Assembly (NCBI RefSeq): GCF_003721595.1
Contig: NZ_RJJR01000013.1
Coordinates: 62,001 to 126,000 of the forward strand
Length of the DNA stretch: 64,000 bases
Direction: 5' to 3'
Origin: Hanamia caeni
GTDB lineage: Bacteria > Bacteroidota > Bacteroidia > Chitinophagales > Chitinophagaceae
The notes below the pieces were generated by a model that was not told the origin of the DNA, searched no databases, and saw only the letters and a program-made list of their open reading frames with translations. The stretch's first letter is position 1, and each line of letters starts with the position of its first letter. Shown in pieces: positions 25,881-34,723 of the stretch. A program made the position numbers and the translations under genes.

Positions 25881-27089
25881 TTATGATAGATCAAGGTTTA
25901 TAAAACAAATGTAAAATTTTTTTATGGTGCCTGACAAACTTTGATTTATTAGCGCATTGTCAACTTCAGAGATATCTTTTACTGTTCCGTTCTTAAACAG
26001 AATATTGATATGCTCCAGCTCATGATTATAGGTATTTATTTCACTGTTACCCGTAAACACCAGATACGAGCTTTCTTCTTCACTGATTCTTAAATATTCT
26101 TTGGCTATATTTATTTTTTGCGTTACCAAATCAGCGGGTACAGGATGTGTAAAATATTTCACCTTTAGCAACTTACGGTTCACGAGGCTTTTCGACAGAA
26201 GAGCTAATATCTTATCCCCGTGATTGGCCCATTCTTTAATGGAAAAAAAGACATCAAAATCATCTAATGAACAATAGTCGTTCAAAAGTTCGCCGATGTT
26301 TTCAGCATTACATTGGCGGTTTAAAAAGGTATTTAGCACTGCTGAAGGAGAGGTCGCCTTTACCTGTCTGGCTCTTTCAATAATTTTACCAAGCATTTTT
26401 TCTGCACACAACACAGTTTTATGCAAATACACCTGCCAATACATAAACCTGCGCGACACCAAAAACTTTTCAATCGAGTACACACCCTTTTCTTCTATCA
26501 TCAATTCGCCCTCATGCACGGTTAGCATCTTAATTATCCGGTCGTACCCGATCATTCCCTCTGTAACGCCCGTAAAAAAGCTGTCCCTGATAAGATAATC
26601 CATACGGTCAACATCCAATTGGCCACTCACGAGCTGGTGAAGAAAAGTTTTGGAATAGTTGTTCGTGAAAATATCAATAGCCATTTGCAATTTCCCGTTA
26701 AACTGATTGTTCATTTTTTCCATTATCATCAATGAGATCTGCTCGTGGCTTACATCGTGAATCAAAATGTTTTCAAGTGCATGTGAGTAAGGCCCGTGAC
26801 CTATATCATGTAAAAGAACAGCAATTTTTGTGGCCTGTTCTTCTTCAGGCGAAATGGCAATGCCTTTATTTTTCAATTCATGAATCGCATTGCACAGCAG
26901 GTGGAAAGCCCCCAAAGAATGATGCAGCCTGGAATGAACAGCTCCGGGATAAACCAATTCTGCAAAAGCCATCTGATGAATTCTGCGCAATCTTTGGTAA
27001 TACGGATGAGAAATTATATGATAAATTAACTCGTCATCGATTGTTATGAATCCATAAACCGGGTCATTAATAATTTTTCTAAAAGCCAT
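25881..27089 (-). CDS. HD-domain phosphohydrolase, SAMHD1/dGTPase-like
   Basis: A 402-residue HD-superfamily protein with an N-terminal IINDPVYGFITI strand, found in bacterial relatives of SAMHD1. Metal ligands are HSRLHHSLGAFHL, then LLHDIGHGPYSHALE (HD pair) and LDVDRMDYLIRDSF. The group includes dNTP triphosphohydrolases, but the substrate of this subgroup is not established. It lies 36 bases upstream of lpxD and divergent from porX, a neighbourhood I believe is often seen in Bacteroidota (knowledge, not checked). Confidence 0.87.
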   Translation of the reverse strand: MAFRKIINDPVYGFITIDDELIYHIISHPYYQRLRRIHQMAFAELVYPGAVHSRLHHSLGAFHLLCNAIHELKNKGIAISPEEEQATKIAVLLHDIGHGPYSHALENILIHDVSHEQISLMIMEKMNNQFNGKLQMAIDIFTNNYSKTFLHQLVSGQLDVDRMDYLIRDSFFTGVTEGMIGYDRIIKMLTVHEGELMIEEKGVYSIEKFLVSRRFMYWQVYLHKTVLCAEKMLGKIIERARQVKATSPSAVLNTFLNRQCNAENIGELLNDYCSLDDFDVFFSIKEWANHGDKILALLSKSLVNRKLLKVKYFTHPVPADLVTQKINIAKEYLRISEEESSYLVFTGNSEINTYNHELEHINILFKNGTVKDISEVDNALINQSLSGTIKKFYICFINLDLS

Positions 27090-27153
27090 TTCTTTGGATT
27101 TGTTAAAAACACCTGCAATGGTAGCAAAGATAAATTTTGGGAGGGGAATAAAT

Positions 27154-27161
27154 TATATTTG
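27154..27161 (+). promoter_or_regulatory. Possible -7 box of porX
   Basis: TATATTTG is an exact TAnnTTTG element 61 bases before the porX ATG. A TTTTGG lies upstream, but only 14 bases away, shorter than the usual 17-23. Confidence 0.4.
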
Positions 27162-27222
27162 TAATAGTTCGAATCATTTGAAACCATACCCTTTTCCCCA
27201 AAGAAGGACAAATAAAAAGTTA

Positions 27223-28788
27223 ATGAATAGTACAAAAATTTTATGGGTAGACGACGAAATGGAGAGCCTGAAATCTCAAATCATGTTCCTGGAAAACAAA
27301 GGGTATGATGTAAAGCCACTCAGTAACGGGCACGATGCGATTGACTATGTGAAGGACCATATTGTAGATGTAATGCTCCTTGATGAAAGCATGCCGGGTA
27401 TTTCCGGCCTGGAAACTTTGCAGAAAGTAAAAGAAATCAATTCGCATATTCCTATTGTGTTGATCACTAAAAATGAAACGGAAAACCTGATGGACGAAGC
27501 TATTGGCTCTCAAATAACGGATTACCTGATAAAACCGGTAAACCCTAACCAGGTTTGGCTATCCTTAAAAAAAATTATTGATAATAAAAGGCTGGTAGCC
27601 GAAAAAACGACTTCCGCTTACCAACAGCAATTCCGCGAATTGTTTATGGCTTTAAATGATAATCCTGATTACAACGGTTGGATGGAGATTTATAAAAAGT
27701 TGGTGTATTGGGAACTGGAGATGAAAAAAAGCGACAGCCCTGAAATGCGTGAAGTTTTCCAATCTCAAAAAAACGAAGCTAATCTTGAATTCTATAAATA
27801 TATATCCAAAAACTATTCAAACTGGGTAACGAAAGCTGCAGCAGACGGACCCATAATGAGCAATAACCTGATGAAATTTAAAGTTTTTCCTCATGTAGAA
27901 AAAGGTACGCCCACGTTTTTTATTTTGATTGATAACTTGAGATTTGACCAATGGAAAGCAGTGCAGCCCTTGTTTGCAGAAAATTTCAGGATTCAGGAAG
28001 AAGAAACTTTTTATTCCATATTACCAACGGCTACCCAATATAGCCGTAATGCAATTTTTGCGGGCCTGCTTCCTATTGAAATCGAAAAACAGTTTCCTGT
28101 TGAATGGAAAAACGATGATGAAGAAGGCGGGAAAAATCTGTATGAGGAAGCCTTCTTCCAGGCACAATTAAAACGGCTTCGCAAAGACGATTTAAAATAT
28201 TCTTATACAAAAATTACCAATCACCAGGATGCGCAGAAGCTGGTAGATAATATTCATAACTACCTGACCAATGATATAAATGTTATTGTGTATAATTTCG
28301 TAGATATGCTTAGCCATGCCCGCACAGAAATGGAAGTACTGAAAGAACTGGCGGCCGATGAAGTAAGCTATCGAAGCCTTACTGCTTCATGGTTTGAACA
28401 TTCACCGTTGCACCAGGCATTGAAAAAAATTGCAGATAAAAAAATCAATCTTATCCTGGCTACTGACCATGGAAGCGTACGGGTAAATACGCCTCAAAAA
28501 GTGGTGGGCGATAAGCAAACAACCGCCAACCTGCGCTACAAACATGGCCGAAACCTGAATTATGAAGCCAAAGATGTATTGGCATTCCGCGATCCGCGCC
28601 AGGCGGGGCTACCGGTTCCTAATGTAAATTCTTCTTACATTTTTGCGAAACAGGATGGTTATTTATGCTACCCGAACAATTACAATCATTTCGCTAATTA
28701 TTACAAAAATACTTTTCAGCATGGCGGCATCAGCCTTGAAGAAATGATTATTCCCGTAATCAGGATGACCAGTAAATCTAACCCATAG
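27223..28788 (+). CDS. porX: PorX-type response regulator with PglZ phosphatase domain
   Basis: A 521-residue protein, the length of characterised PorX proteins. Residues 1-125 form a receiver: ILWVDDEM, phosphate acceptor Asp54 in VMLLDESMPGIS, and DYLIKPVNP. The C-terminal half is a PglZ/alkaline phosphatase-like domain: FFILIDNLRFDQWKAVQP and LILATDHGSVRVNTP hold the metal ligands. PorX with the sensor PorY controls type IX secretion genes, in part through an ECF sigma factor. The ATG at 27223 puts the receiver strand right at the N-terminus; a longer frame from 27094 has no domain support. Confidence 0.93.
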   Translation: MNSTKILWVDDEMESLKSQIMFLENKGYDVKPLSNGHDAIDYVKDHIVDVMLLDESMPGISGLETLQKVKEINSHIPIVLITKNETENLMDEAIGSQITDYLIKPVNPNQVWLSLKKIIDNKRLVAEKTTSAYQQQFRELFMALNDNPDYNGWMEIYKKLVYWELEMKKSDSPEMREVFQSQKNEANLEFYKYISKNYSNWVTKAAADGPIMSNNLMKFKVFPHVEKGTPTFFILIDNLRFDQWKAVQPLFAENFRIQEEETFYSILPTATQYSRNAIFAGLLPIEIEKQFPVEWKNDDEEGGKNLYEEAFFQAQLKRLRKDDLKYSYTKITNHQDAQKLVDNIHNYLTNDINVIVYNFVDMLSHARTEMEVLKELAADEVSYRSLTASWFEHSPLHQALKKIADKKINLILATDHGSVRVNTPQKVVGDKQTTANLRYKHGRNLNYEAKDVLAFRDPRQAGLPVPNVNSSYIFAKQDGYLCYPNNYNHFANYYKNTFQHGGISLEEMIIPVIRMTSKSNP

Positions 28789-28812
28789 TAAAGGCACAAA
28801 TCATTCGATTTT

Positions 28813-29409
28813 TTATTTTCCGGGCTGGAATTTCGCGATGCGCGCTACATATTTGCCCAGCATATCAAATTCCAGATTTACCAGGTCTCCTTTTCTTAAA
28901 GTTCTAAAATTTGTATGGCTAAAAGTATAAGGGATAATGGCCACGGAAAACTGGTTATCTGCTACATCAAAGGCAGTAAGGCTTACGCCATTAATGCAAA
29001 TGGAGCCTTTTTCAATAACAAGCGCGGCAAAAGAAATATCGAATTGAAACGTAAATAAAACGCTGCCATTTGAATCCGTTTTTTCCACACAAGTTCCGGT
29101 GCCATCTACATGCCCCTGCACAATATGTCCATCCAGCCTGTCACTAAGATGCATTGCCTGCTCCAGGTTTATCCAATCCCCCTTTTGCCAACTATCAGCG
29201 TTTGTTTTTTTTAAAGTTTCATCAATGGCAGTCACCTGGTGCACTTTCCCATTGATTTTTTCCACGGTAAGACAGATTCCGTTGTGAGAAACACTTTCAT
29301 CCACCTGCAAATGCGGCGATAATTCGCTTTCAACAAAAAATGTTTTGTTGCTTCCGGATTTTGAAATTTCTTTTATCTGCCCCAGCGATCTGATAATTCC
29401 TGTAAACAC
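28813..29409 (-). CDS. ribE: Riboflavin synthase
   Basis: A 198-residue riboflavin synthase (alpha chain), which dismutates two 6,7-dimethyl-8-ribityllumazine molecules into riboflavin. It starts with the diagnostic MFTGII and has two tandem lumazine-binding barrels: repeat 1 with VSHNGICLTV and repeat 2 with HIVQGHVDGTG and KGSICINGVSLTA. Normal length. It converges on porX with a 24-base gap and is divergent from rpsU. Confidence 0.96.
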   Translation of the reverse strand: MFTGIIRSLGQIKEISKSGSNKTFFVESELSPHLQVDESVSHNGICLTVEKINGKVHQVTAIDETLKKTNADSWQKGDWINLEQAMHLSDRLDGHIVQGHVDGTGTCVEKTDSNGSVLFTFQFDISFAALVIEKGSICINGVSLTAFDVADNQFSVAIIPYTFSHTNFRTLRKGDLVNLEFDMLGKYVARIAKFQPGK

Positions 29410-29469
29410 CTGAATTGTTTTTTATAAGAAAATTAGAGATTTTTAAGTTAGGAAGTTTGAAAAATTATC

Positions 29470-29477
29470 TATCTTTG
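29470..29477 (+). promoter_or_regulatory. Possible -7 box of rpsU
   Basis: TATCTTTG, exact for TAnnTTTG, 29 bases before the rpsU ATG. A strong promoter is expected for a ribosomal protein gene. No -33 motif at standard distance. Confidence 0.4.
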
Positions 29478-29506
29478 CCCTCCTTTAAAAAAAATAAGTA
29501 AATTCT

Positions 29507-29704
29507 ATGTTGATAATTGATTCAAAAGATTGCGAAAATATCGATAAAGCGTTAAAGAAATATAAGAAAAAGTTTGAAAAAAGCCGTACGCTTCTTGAGC
29601 TTCGCGATCGCCAGTCTTACACCAAGCCCTCTGTAAAAAGACGTGGCGAGGTTTTGAAGGCTGTTTACAAGCAACAAATTGCCAGCGGTAAAATTGAAGT
29701 TTAA
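29507..29704 (+). CDS. rpsU: 30S ribosomal protein S21
   Basis: A 65-residue small basic ribosomal protein; the run of Lys and Arg and the RRGEVLKAVYK tail are typical of S21 in Bacteroidota. It helps base pairing between mRNA leaders and 16S rRNA. It is the first gene of an apparent rpsU-xerC-hpf group. Confidence 0.95.
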   Translation: MLIIDSKDCENIDKALKKYKKKFEKSRTLLELRDRQSYTKPSVKRRGEVLKAVYKQQIASGKIEV

Positions 29705-29775
29705 ATAAAATTCAATTCTGAAAATAGTATATCCGGTGTGTTTAAGGTATTAACTTTACACTCACCGGATTTTTT

Positions 29776-30678
29776 ATGCCATTTACAGAAAATAGTACGC
29801 TCAGGGAATTTTTAAATTATCTTTCTTTCCAAAAAAGGTATTCCCCAAATACGGTCATCTCTTATCAGAATGATCTTTCGGCTTTTTTTGATTTTGTATT
29901 GGAGGAATACAAAATATCGGAACTATCTGAAATCAGCACGTCAATTATCAGAACGTGGCTCGCCTTTTTAAAAGAAAATAAATACACTTCCAAAAGTATC
30001 AATCGTAAAATTTCGTCGCTGAAGGCTTTTTTTAAATACCAGTTAAAGTTGCAAAGAATCTCTGTTAATCCTGTATCAACCATCACCTCCTTGAAAGTAA
30101 GTAAACGGCTTCCTTCTTTTGTTGCAGAAAAAGACATCAGCACTTTATTGAACCATGATTTTTTTACCGATGATTTTGAAGGGAAAACAAGCTACCTGGT
30201 CTTCGAAATTTTTTATCAATGCGGCCTGCGGAGAAACGAGCTCATCCGTCTGAAAGAAAAAGATATCGATAATGGCTGCCGAACTATAAAAGTGCTGGGG
30301 AAAGGCAATAAAGAAAGAATAATCCCTGTAAGTAAAGGTTTGATTGATTCTATCGGGCAATATGTTTTAGCAAAGCGGCAGGAGTTTCCGGAGTTATCTT
30401 CAGATTGGCTGCTGGTTAATAAAAAGGGCAAGCCTCTCGACCCCAAATTTGTATATAATCTTGTAAAAAATAACCTCGCTTCAGTTTCCACTGCTGATAG
30501 AAAGAGCCCGCATGTTCTTCGCCACACCTTTGCAACTCACCTTACCAACAATGGCGCGCAAATAAATGCTGTAAAGGAATTATTAGGCCACAGCAGCCTT
30601 GCTTCTACGCAAATTTATACACACAACACGATAGAAAAGCTTAAAGAAGTGTATAAGCAGGCCCATCCAAAATCGTAG
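29776..30678 (+). CDS. xerC: Tyrosine recombinase XerC/XerD family
   Basis: A 300-residue tyrosine recombinase. The N-terminal SAM-like domain (LREFLNYLSFQKRYSPNTVISYQNDL) is followed by the catalytic domain with Arg in CGLRRNELIRL, Lys in VLGKGNKER, HVLRHTFATHL and LGHSSLASTQIYTH (His and Tyr). Full-length Xer proteins resolve chromosome dimers at dif. The position between rpsU and hpf is that of the housekeeping enzyme rather than a mobile integrase, and no integrated element is visible. XerC versus XerD cannot be decided. Confidence 0.9.
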   Translation: MPFTENSTLREFLNYLSFQKRYSPNTVISYQNDLSAFFDFVLEEYKISELSEISTSIIRTWLAFLKENKYTSKSINRKISSLKAFFKYQLKLQRISVNPVSTITSLKVSKRLPSFVAEKDISTLLNHDFFTDDFEGKTSYLVFEIFYQCGLRRNELIRLKEKDIDNGCRTIKVLGKGNKERIIPVSKGLIDSIGQYVLAKRQEFPELSSDWLLVNKKGKPLDPKFVYNLVKNNLASVSTADRKSPHVLRHTFATHLTNNGAQINAVKELLGHSSLASTQIYTHNTIEKLKEVYKQAHPKS

Positions 30679-30836
30679 TAAAAGCATAAAAAATACTTTT
30701 TTTCATTTTGAAAAACCATTCTTAAAATGTAACTTCATACTGGTAAAAAGTTTATTTGGCCCGAAAATTTTACTGTCTTGAATACCTCTGTATTTTCCCA
30801 TAATTATTTATTTCTCACTTATAAAATACGACTACT

Positions 30837-31136
30837 ATGAACGTAAACATTCAAAGTCTGCATTTTGTGCCAGATTCTAAGTTGGTGGCATTAATTGAAA
30901 AAAAAGTCGCTAAGCTTTCACAGTTTCATGAACGAATAACAAAAGTGGATGTTTTCTTAAAACTGGATAATGTGGCGCACACTATTAAAGACAAGATTGC
31001 GGAGATAAAAGTACATGTTCCCAAGCATGATTTATTTGTAAAGCATTCCTCAAAATCTTTTGAAGAAAGTTTTGAATTTGCGTTGGATTCAGTAATCAAC
31101 CAGATAAAAAGAAAGAAAGAAAAAATGGCAGCTTAA
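30837..31136 (+). CDS. hpf: Ribosome hibernation-promoting factor
   Basis: A 99-residue short HPF/RaiA/YfiA-type protein that binds the 30S decoding region in resting cells and stops translation. MNVNIQSLHFVPDSKLVALIEKKVAKL is the first strand-helix unit and KSFEESFEFALDSVINQIKRKKEK the C-terminal helix. It lacks the long dimerisation domain, so it is the short form. Followed by a clear terminator; I saw no tRNA genes behind it. Confidence 0.92.
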   Translation: MNVNIQSLHFVPDSKLVALIEKKVAKLSQFHERITKVDVFLKLDNVAHTIKDKIAEIKVHVPKHDLFVKHSSKSFEESFEFALDSVINQIKRKKEKMAA

Positions 31137-31159
31137 TAAGTTAATTAAAATCAAAGTAT

Positions 31160-31191
31160 GGCCTTCGTTTCATCGCGAAGGCCTTTTTATT
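31160..31191. terminator. Terminator between hpf and bshA
   Basis: GGCCTTCG (31160-31167) pairs with CGAAGGCC (31176-31183), 8 base pairs with an 8-base loop, followed by TTTTTATTT on the plus strand. It fits hpf. The minus strand side lacks a good T-run but may still slow the converging bshA transcript. Confidence 0.8.
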
Positions 31192-31198
31192 TCAAAAT

Positions 31199-32332
31199 TT
31201 ATTTCATTACCGGCTCCAGCACTTTGTGGTATAATTCTTCATATTGAGGCACAATCGTATCGATGTCAAATTTCAAAGCCTGGGCCAATGCGTTTTTCTT
31301 CATTGTGGCGAAGCGCTTATCATCAGACAGGATTTTAATCGCTTTTCGGCTCATGTCTTCAATATCACCTACATTGCTGGTAAAGCCCGTCACGCCATCG
31401 ATATTTATTTCAGGCAGTCCGCCTACATTTGTTGAAATTACCGGCACCTGCGATGCCATCGCTTCCAGCGCCACAAGACCAAAACTTTCATATTCGCTGG
31501 GTAATAAAAAGAGGTCAGATATAGCAAGGATTTCTTCCATTTGTTCCTGTCTGCCAAGAAAGCGGATGTCTGTGCGTGCGCAGGTTTTTCTGCATAAATC
31601 TTCAATAAACGAACGCTCCGGTCCATCGCCTACAAACAATAATTTAGAGGGAACAACCTTATTCACCTTTTCAAAAACATATACCACATCTTCTACTCTT
31701 TTTACTTTGCGGAAATTAGACGCATGCAATAATATCCGTTCATTATTGGGAGCAATCACCTGCTTAAATGGTGTGACGGGCTCTTTATTAAAGCGCTTGG
31801 CATCTACAAAATTGTAGATTACCTCTATTTCTTTTTCCATTTTAAAATTCTTGTAGGTTTCATCCCTCAGATTTTTGGAAACAGCCGTCACTGCTGCGCT
31901 TTCATTCATTGAAAACGTAACTACCGGTGAATAGGTTTTATCTTTTCCTACGAGGGTGATATCTGTGCCGTGCAAGGTGGTAATTACAGGAATATCAATT
32001 CCTTCTTTCAAAAGAATCTGCCTCGCCATATAAGCAGCGGAAGCATGCGGAATTGCATAATGCACATGCAAAAGATCTATTTTTTGATTGATAATTACAT
32101 CTACCATTGTGCTGGCGAGCGCTGTTTCATAAGGTGGATAATCGAACAATGGGTAAGCAGGTACGCTTACTTCGTGATAAAATATATTGGTATGGAAACT
32201 TCCTAGCCTGACAGGTTGTTGATAGGTGATGAAATGAATATTGTGACCCTTTTCTGCAAGCGCTTTTCCTAACTCAGTGGCCAATACGCCGCTGCCTCCA
32301 AAAGTGGGATAACATACAATTCCGATGTTCAT
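31199..32332 (-). CDS. bshA: N-acetyl-alpha-D-glucosaminyl L-malate synthase
   Basis: A 377-residue GT4 glycosyltransferase that joins GlcNAc from UDP-GlcNAc to L-malate, the first step of bacillithiol synthesis. The start MNIGIVCYPTFGGSGVLATELGKALAEKGH is diagnostic of BshA. Further marks are HVHYAIPHASAAYMARQIL, TTLHGTDITLVG, and the nucleotide-sugar site LLPSEYESFGLVALEAMASQVPVISTNVGGLPE. Bacillithiol replaces glutathione in many Firmicutes and Bacteroidota. bshB and bshC are not in this window. Confidence 0.95.
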   Translation of the reverse strand: MNIGIVCYPTFGGSGVLATELGKALAEKGHNIHFITYQQPVRLGSFHTNIFYHEVSVPAYPLFDYPPYETALASTMVDVIINQKIDLLHVHYAIPHASAAYMARQILLKEGIDIPVITTLHGTDITLVGKDKTYSPVVTFSMNESAAVTAVSKNLRDETYKNFKMEKEIEVIYNFVDAKRFNKEPVTPFKQVIAPNNERILLHASNFRKVKRVEDVVYVFEKVNKVVPSKLLFVGDGPERSFIEDLCRKTCARTDIRFLGRQEQMEEILAISDLFLLPSEYESFGLVALEAMASQVPVISTNVGGLPEINIDGVTGFTSNVGDIEDMSRKAIKILSDDKRFATMKKNALAQALKFDIDTIVPQYEELYHKVLEPVMK

Positions 32333-32396
32333 AAATTATTTTTTAAAATCTATGCAATTTACAAATCTTTCAGCCTGGTTTGTTTGCTGTGATATA

Positions 32397-32425
32397 TTGT
32401 GTTTTTTATAGAATGTTTATGTTTG
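32397..32425 (+). promoter_or_regulatory. Promoter of the terC gene
   Basis: A -33 TTG at 32397-32399 and an exact -7 box TATGTTTG at 32418-32425, spaced 18 bases, which is the Bacteroidota pattern. The start codon is 55 bases downstream. This is the best-spaced promoter I found in the window. Confidence 0.55.
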
Positions 32426-32480
32426 CGCAACCGAAAACTTAAATCGTTTCCGGTTTTTTTTATTAATAAATAAACAGTGA

Positions 32481-33257
32481 ATGGGGCATTTATTAACGGC
32501 AGACAGCATCATCAGCTTTTTTATACTGGTACTTCTTGAAATTATTCTGGGGGTAGATAATGTGATTTTTGTAAGTATCATTATTAACAGGCTCCCGGCC
32601 GATAAGCACAGAAAAGCAAGGTTAGCCTGGGTAGTTCTCGGCTCTATAGTGAGGAGCGTTTTGTTATTGGGATTGGGCTGGCTGTTGTCTCAAAAGGGAA
32701 AAGCTGTGTTTACCATTTTTGATAAGGGATTCGATTTGGCCAGCCTTGTGATGCTTGCCGGTGGAATCTTCCTTATTTATAAATCAGTACATGAAATACA
32801 TCAAAAGCTGGAAGGCGAAGATCCAAATGAAATCAAACCAAAAGCAAAAACGCTCAGTTTTTCAAATGCCGTATTCCAGATTGTGTTGGTAGACCTTGTC
32901 TTTTCTTTTGACAGTGTAATCACCGCAGGAGGTACGGCCAAACATGTGGAGATTATGATAGCCGCCGTGATTATCGCGATGATTATTATGTTTACGTTCA
33001 GTCCTTATATTGCTGCCTTTATTTATAAACATCCCACGTTCAAAATGCTGGCGCTTTCTTTTTTAGTGATGATTGGCCTCAGCCTTGTAATTGAGGGCTG
33101 GGCGGCGGAAAAGGCGGAAGACCTTCATCTCAAAAATTATATTTATTTCGGAATGGCTTTTTCTTTCATCGTGGAAGTGCTAAACATGGTGATGCTGAAA
33201 AAGCAAAAACGGAAAATAGTTCATTTCGACGAGCCGGAATACCCTGCAACGAAGTAG
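32481..33257 (+). CDS. TerC family integral membrane protein
   Basis: A 258-residue membrane protein with about seven membrane segments. The TerC marks are EIILGVDNVIFVSIIINRLP and LVDLVFSFDSVITAGG, each with an acidic residue in a membrane helix, thought to take part in metal (manganese) export. The family is linked to tellurite resistance and to loading exported proteins with manganese; the role here is inferred. It converges on pyrD (24-base gap). Confidence 0.9.
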   Translation: MGHLLTADSIISFFILVLLEIILGVDNVIFVSIIINRLPADKHRKARLAWVVLGSIVRSVLLLGLGWLLSQKGKAVFTIFDKGFDLASLVMLAGGIFLIYKSVHEIHQKLEGEDPNEIKPKAKTLSFSNAVFQIVLVDLVFSFDSVITAGGTAKHVEIMIAAVIIAMIIMFTFSPYIAAFIYKHPTFKMLALSFLVMIGLSLVIEGWAAEKAEDLHLKNYIYFGMAFSFIVEVLNMVMLKKQKRKIVHFDEPEYPATK

Positions 33258-33281
33258 ATCTTCACAATAATGAATGGAGAT

Positions 33282-34307
33282 TTACTTTAAGATCTTTTTC
33301 ACGATTGCGGGGCCTTCATAGATAAATCCTGTCCAAACCTGGACGAGATCGGCGCCGGCATTAAACTTTTCTTTTGCATCTTTTGCAGAAAATATCCCGC
33401 CGCTGCTGATGAGTGGAATCGTTCCTTTTGTTTTTTGATGAATATAATTGGTAATCCTGTTTGCTTCTTCCCTTAAAGGTTTTCCACTTAATCCACCAGG
33501 TCCGATTTTATCAATTTCTTTTTGATGAGTGATTAAATTTCTCCTGCTGATAGTGGTGTTTGCTGCCACCAGCCCATCGAGTTTTATTTCAATTGCCAGG
33601 TCGATAATATCATCGAGGTTATGCTGGTCAAGATCCGGAGAAATTTTTAAAAGTAGCGGCTTTTGAATATTCTTTGTTTGATTGACTTGTTGAAGATTCG
33701 TAAGTATTTTTTTTAAAGAATCTTTTTGTTGCAAATCTCTTAGCCCTGGTGTATTTGGCGAACTAACATTTACTACAAAATAATCTACGACGTCATGCAA
33801 TTCATTAAAACAAATTTCATAATCTTTCCAGGCATCCTCATTAGGCGTAATTTTATTTTTACCAATGTTGCCGCCAATGATTAGCCTGCTGTTTTTATTT
33901 TTGATCCTGAATTTGCCAATTCTTTCTGCAGCAGCGCTCACCCCTTCATTATTGAAGCCCATCCGGTTGACAAGGGCTTTATCTTTTGGTAGCCGGAACA
34001 GGCGGGGCTTTGGATTTCCGGGCTGTGGTAAAGGAGTAACTGTTCCAATCTCAACAAATCCGAAGCCTAATAACTCAAGTTCATTGAGGTATTTGGCATT
34101 TTTATCAAAACCTGCCGCAAGGCCGACAGGATTTGGAAATGTGATTCCGAAAACTTCTTTTGAAAGATTGTCCCCCACTGAAAAATAGCGTTTGAAAATC
34201 CATTTTATCAATGAAAACCTGCAAAAAACACGCAAAACATTCATCGAAAAATAATGAACCTTTTCCGGGTCAAAACAAAATAATATGTTGCGGAGGATGG
34301 GATACAT
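33282..34307 (-). CDS. pyrD: Dihydroorotate dehydrogenase (quinone)
   Basis: A 341-residue class 2 dihydroorotate dehydrogenase, the membrane-bound flavoenzyme of pyrimidine synthesis that passes electrons to quinone. The N-terminal helix pair (MYPILRNILFCFDPEKVHYFSMNVLRVF) is the quinone-side membrane anchor. The FMN barrel follows: NPVGLAAGFDKNA, VEIGTVTPLPQPGNPKPRLFRLP, VNVSSPNTPGLRDLQ (catalytic serine) and LISSGGIFSAKDA. Stands alone; a 33-base repeat lies upstream. Confidence 0.96.
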   Translation of the reverse strand: MYPILRNILFCFDPEKVHYFSMNVLRVFCRFSLIKWIFKRYFSVGDNLSKEVFGITFPNPVGLAAGFDKNAKYLNELELLGFGFVEIGTVTPLPQPGNPKPRLFRLPKDKALVNRMGFNNEGVSAAAERIGKFRIKNKNSRLIIGGNIGKNKITPNEDAWKDYEICFNELHDVVDYFVVNVSSPNTPGLRDLQQKDSLKKILTNLQQVNQTKNIQKPLLLKISPDLDQHNLDDIIDLAIEIKLDGLVAANTTISRRNLITHQKEIDKIGPGGLSGKPLREEANRITNYIHQKTKGTIPLISSGGIFSAKDAKEKFNAGADLVQVWTGFIYEGPAIVKKILK

Positions 34308-34343
34308 TCGGGCCGCGAAGATATGAATTGGATTATTCCAATC

Positions 34344-34375
34344 CAGTAAAAAGACAAATAAGCAAATTTTTATTC
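34344..34375 (-). repeat. 33-base intergenic repeat, copy 7
   Basis: Minus strand: GAATAAAAATT, then TGC, TTATTTGTC and TTTTTACTG. The AATAA/TTATT pairing is kept. It lies between the divergent pyrD and toxin-antitoxin genes, 36 bases before the pyrD start; one of the two copies that are not close to a stop codon. Confidence 0.65.
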
Positions 34376-34429
34376 GCTGAATGGGGCGGTTTGTTATTCA
34401 ACGTCTTTATTTGAAATAAAAAGACCATC

Positions 34430-34461
34430 AGGCGTATAAATTAAAATTAGGCGTATCTTTA
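34430..34461 (+). promoter_or_regulatory. Promoter of the second toxin-antitoxin pair with tandem repeats
   Basis: AGGCGTAT occurs at 34430-34437 and 34449-34456, 19 bases apart. The second copy overlaps a near-consensus -7 box, TATCTTTA (34454-34461), 20 bases before the antitoxin start. Position and layout suggest autoregulatory operators (inference). Confidence 0.45.
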
Positions 34462-34480
34462 AGAACAGAAACTTTTTGTT

Positions 34481-34723
34481 ATGACAGTCAAGCTTAATCT
34501 TACCATAAATGAATCAGTGGCGCGCAGAATAAAATCGTATGCCAGTCGCAAGAATACTTCCGTATCCAGAATTGTTGAAGAGCAATTAGAACAAGTGCTT
34601 AAATCAGAAAAGAAAGATGATTCGTTTCGAAAATTTTTGGATAAATATGCGGGATCGATTAAAGGTGGAACTAATTATGATGAAGCCAAAGATGAATACT
34701 TAAAAAAGAAATATGGCTTATAA
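34481..34723 (+). CDS. DUF6364-type antitoxin
   Basis: An 80-residue protein: a ribbon-helix-helix start (VKLNLTINESVARRIKSYASRKNTSVSRIVEEQLEQVL) and a charged C-terminal part (FRKFLDKYAGSIKGGTNYDEAKDEYLKKKYGL) typical of antitoxins paired with PIN proteins. It overlaps the toxin gene by 11 bases. It should bind the toxin and its own promoter. Confidence 0.85.
   Translation: MTVKLNLTINESVARRIKSYASRKNTSVSRIVEEQLEQVLKSEKKDDSFRKFLDKYAGSIKGGTNYDEAKDEYLKKKYGL

Noticed and set aside
29776..30678. Tyrosine recombinase as sign of an integrated element
   Set aside because: Full-length Xer-type protein in a housekeeping setting between rpsU and hpf; no attachment-site repeats or phage genes nearby.
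32455..32480. Possible further copy of the 33-base repeat before terC
   Set aside because: AATAAATAAACAGTG looks similar, but the order of parts is wrong in both orientations.
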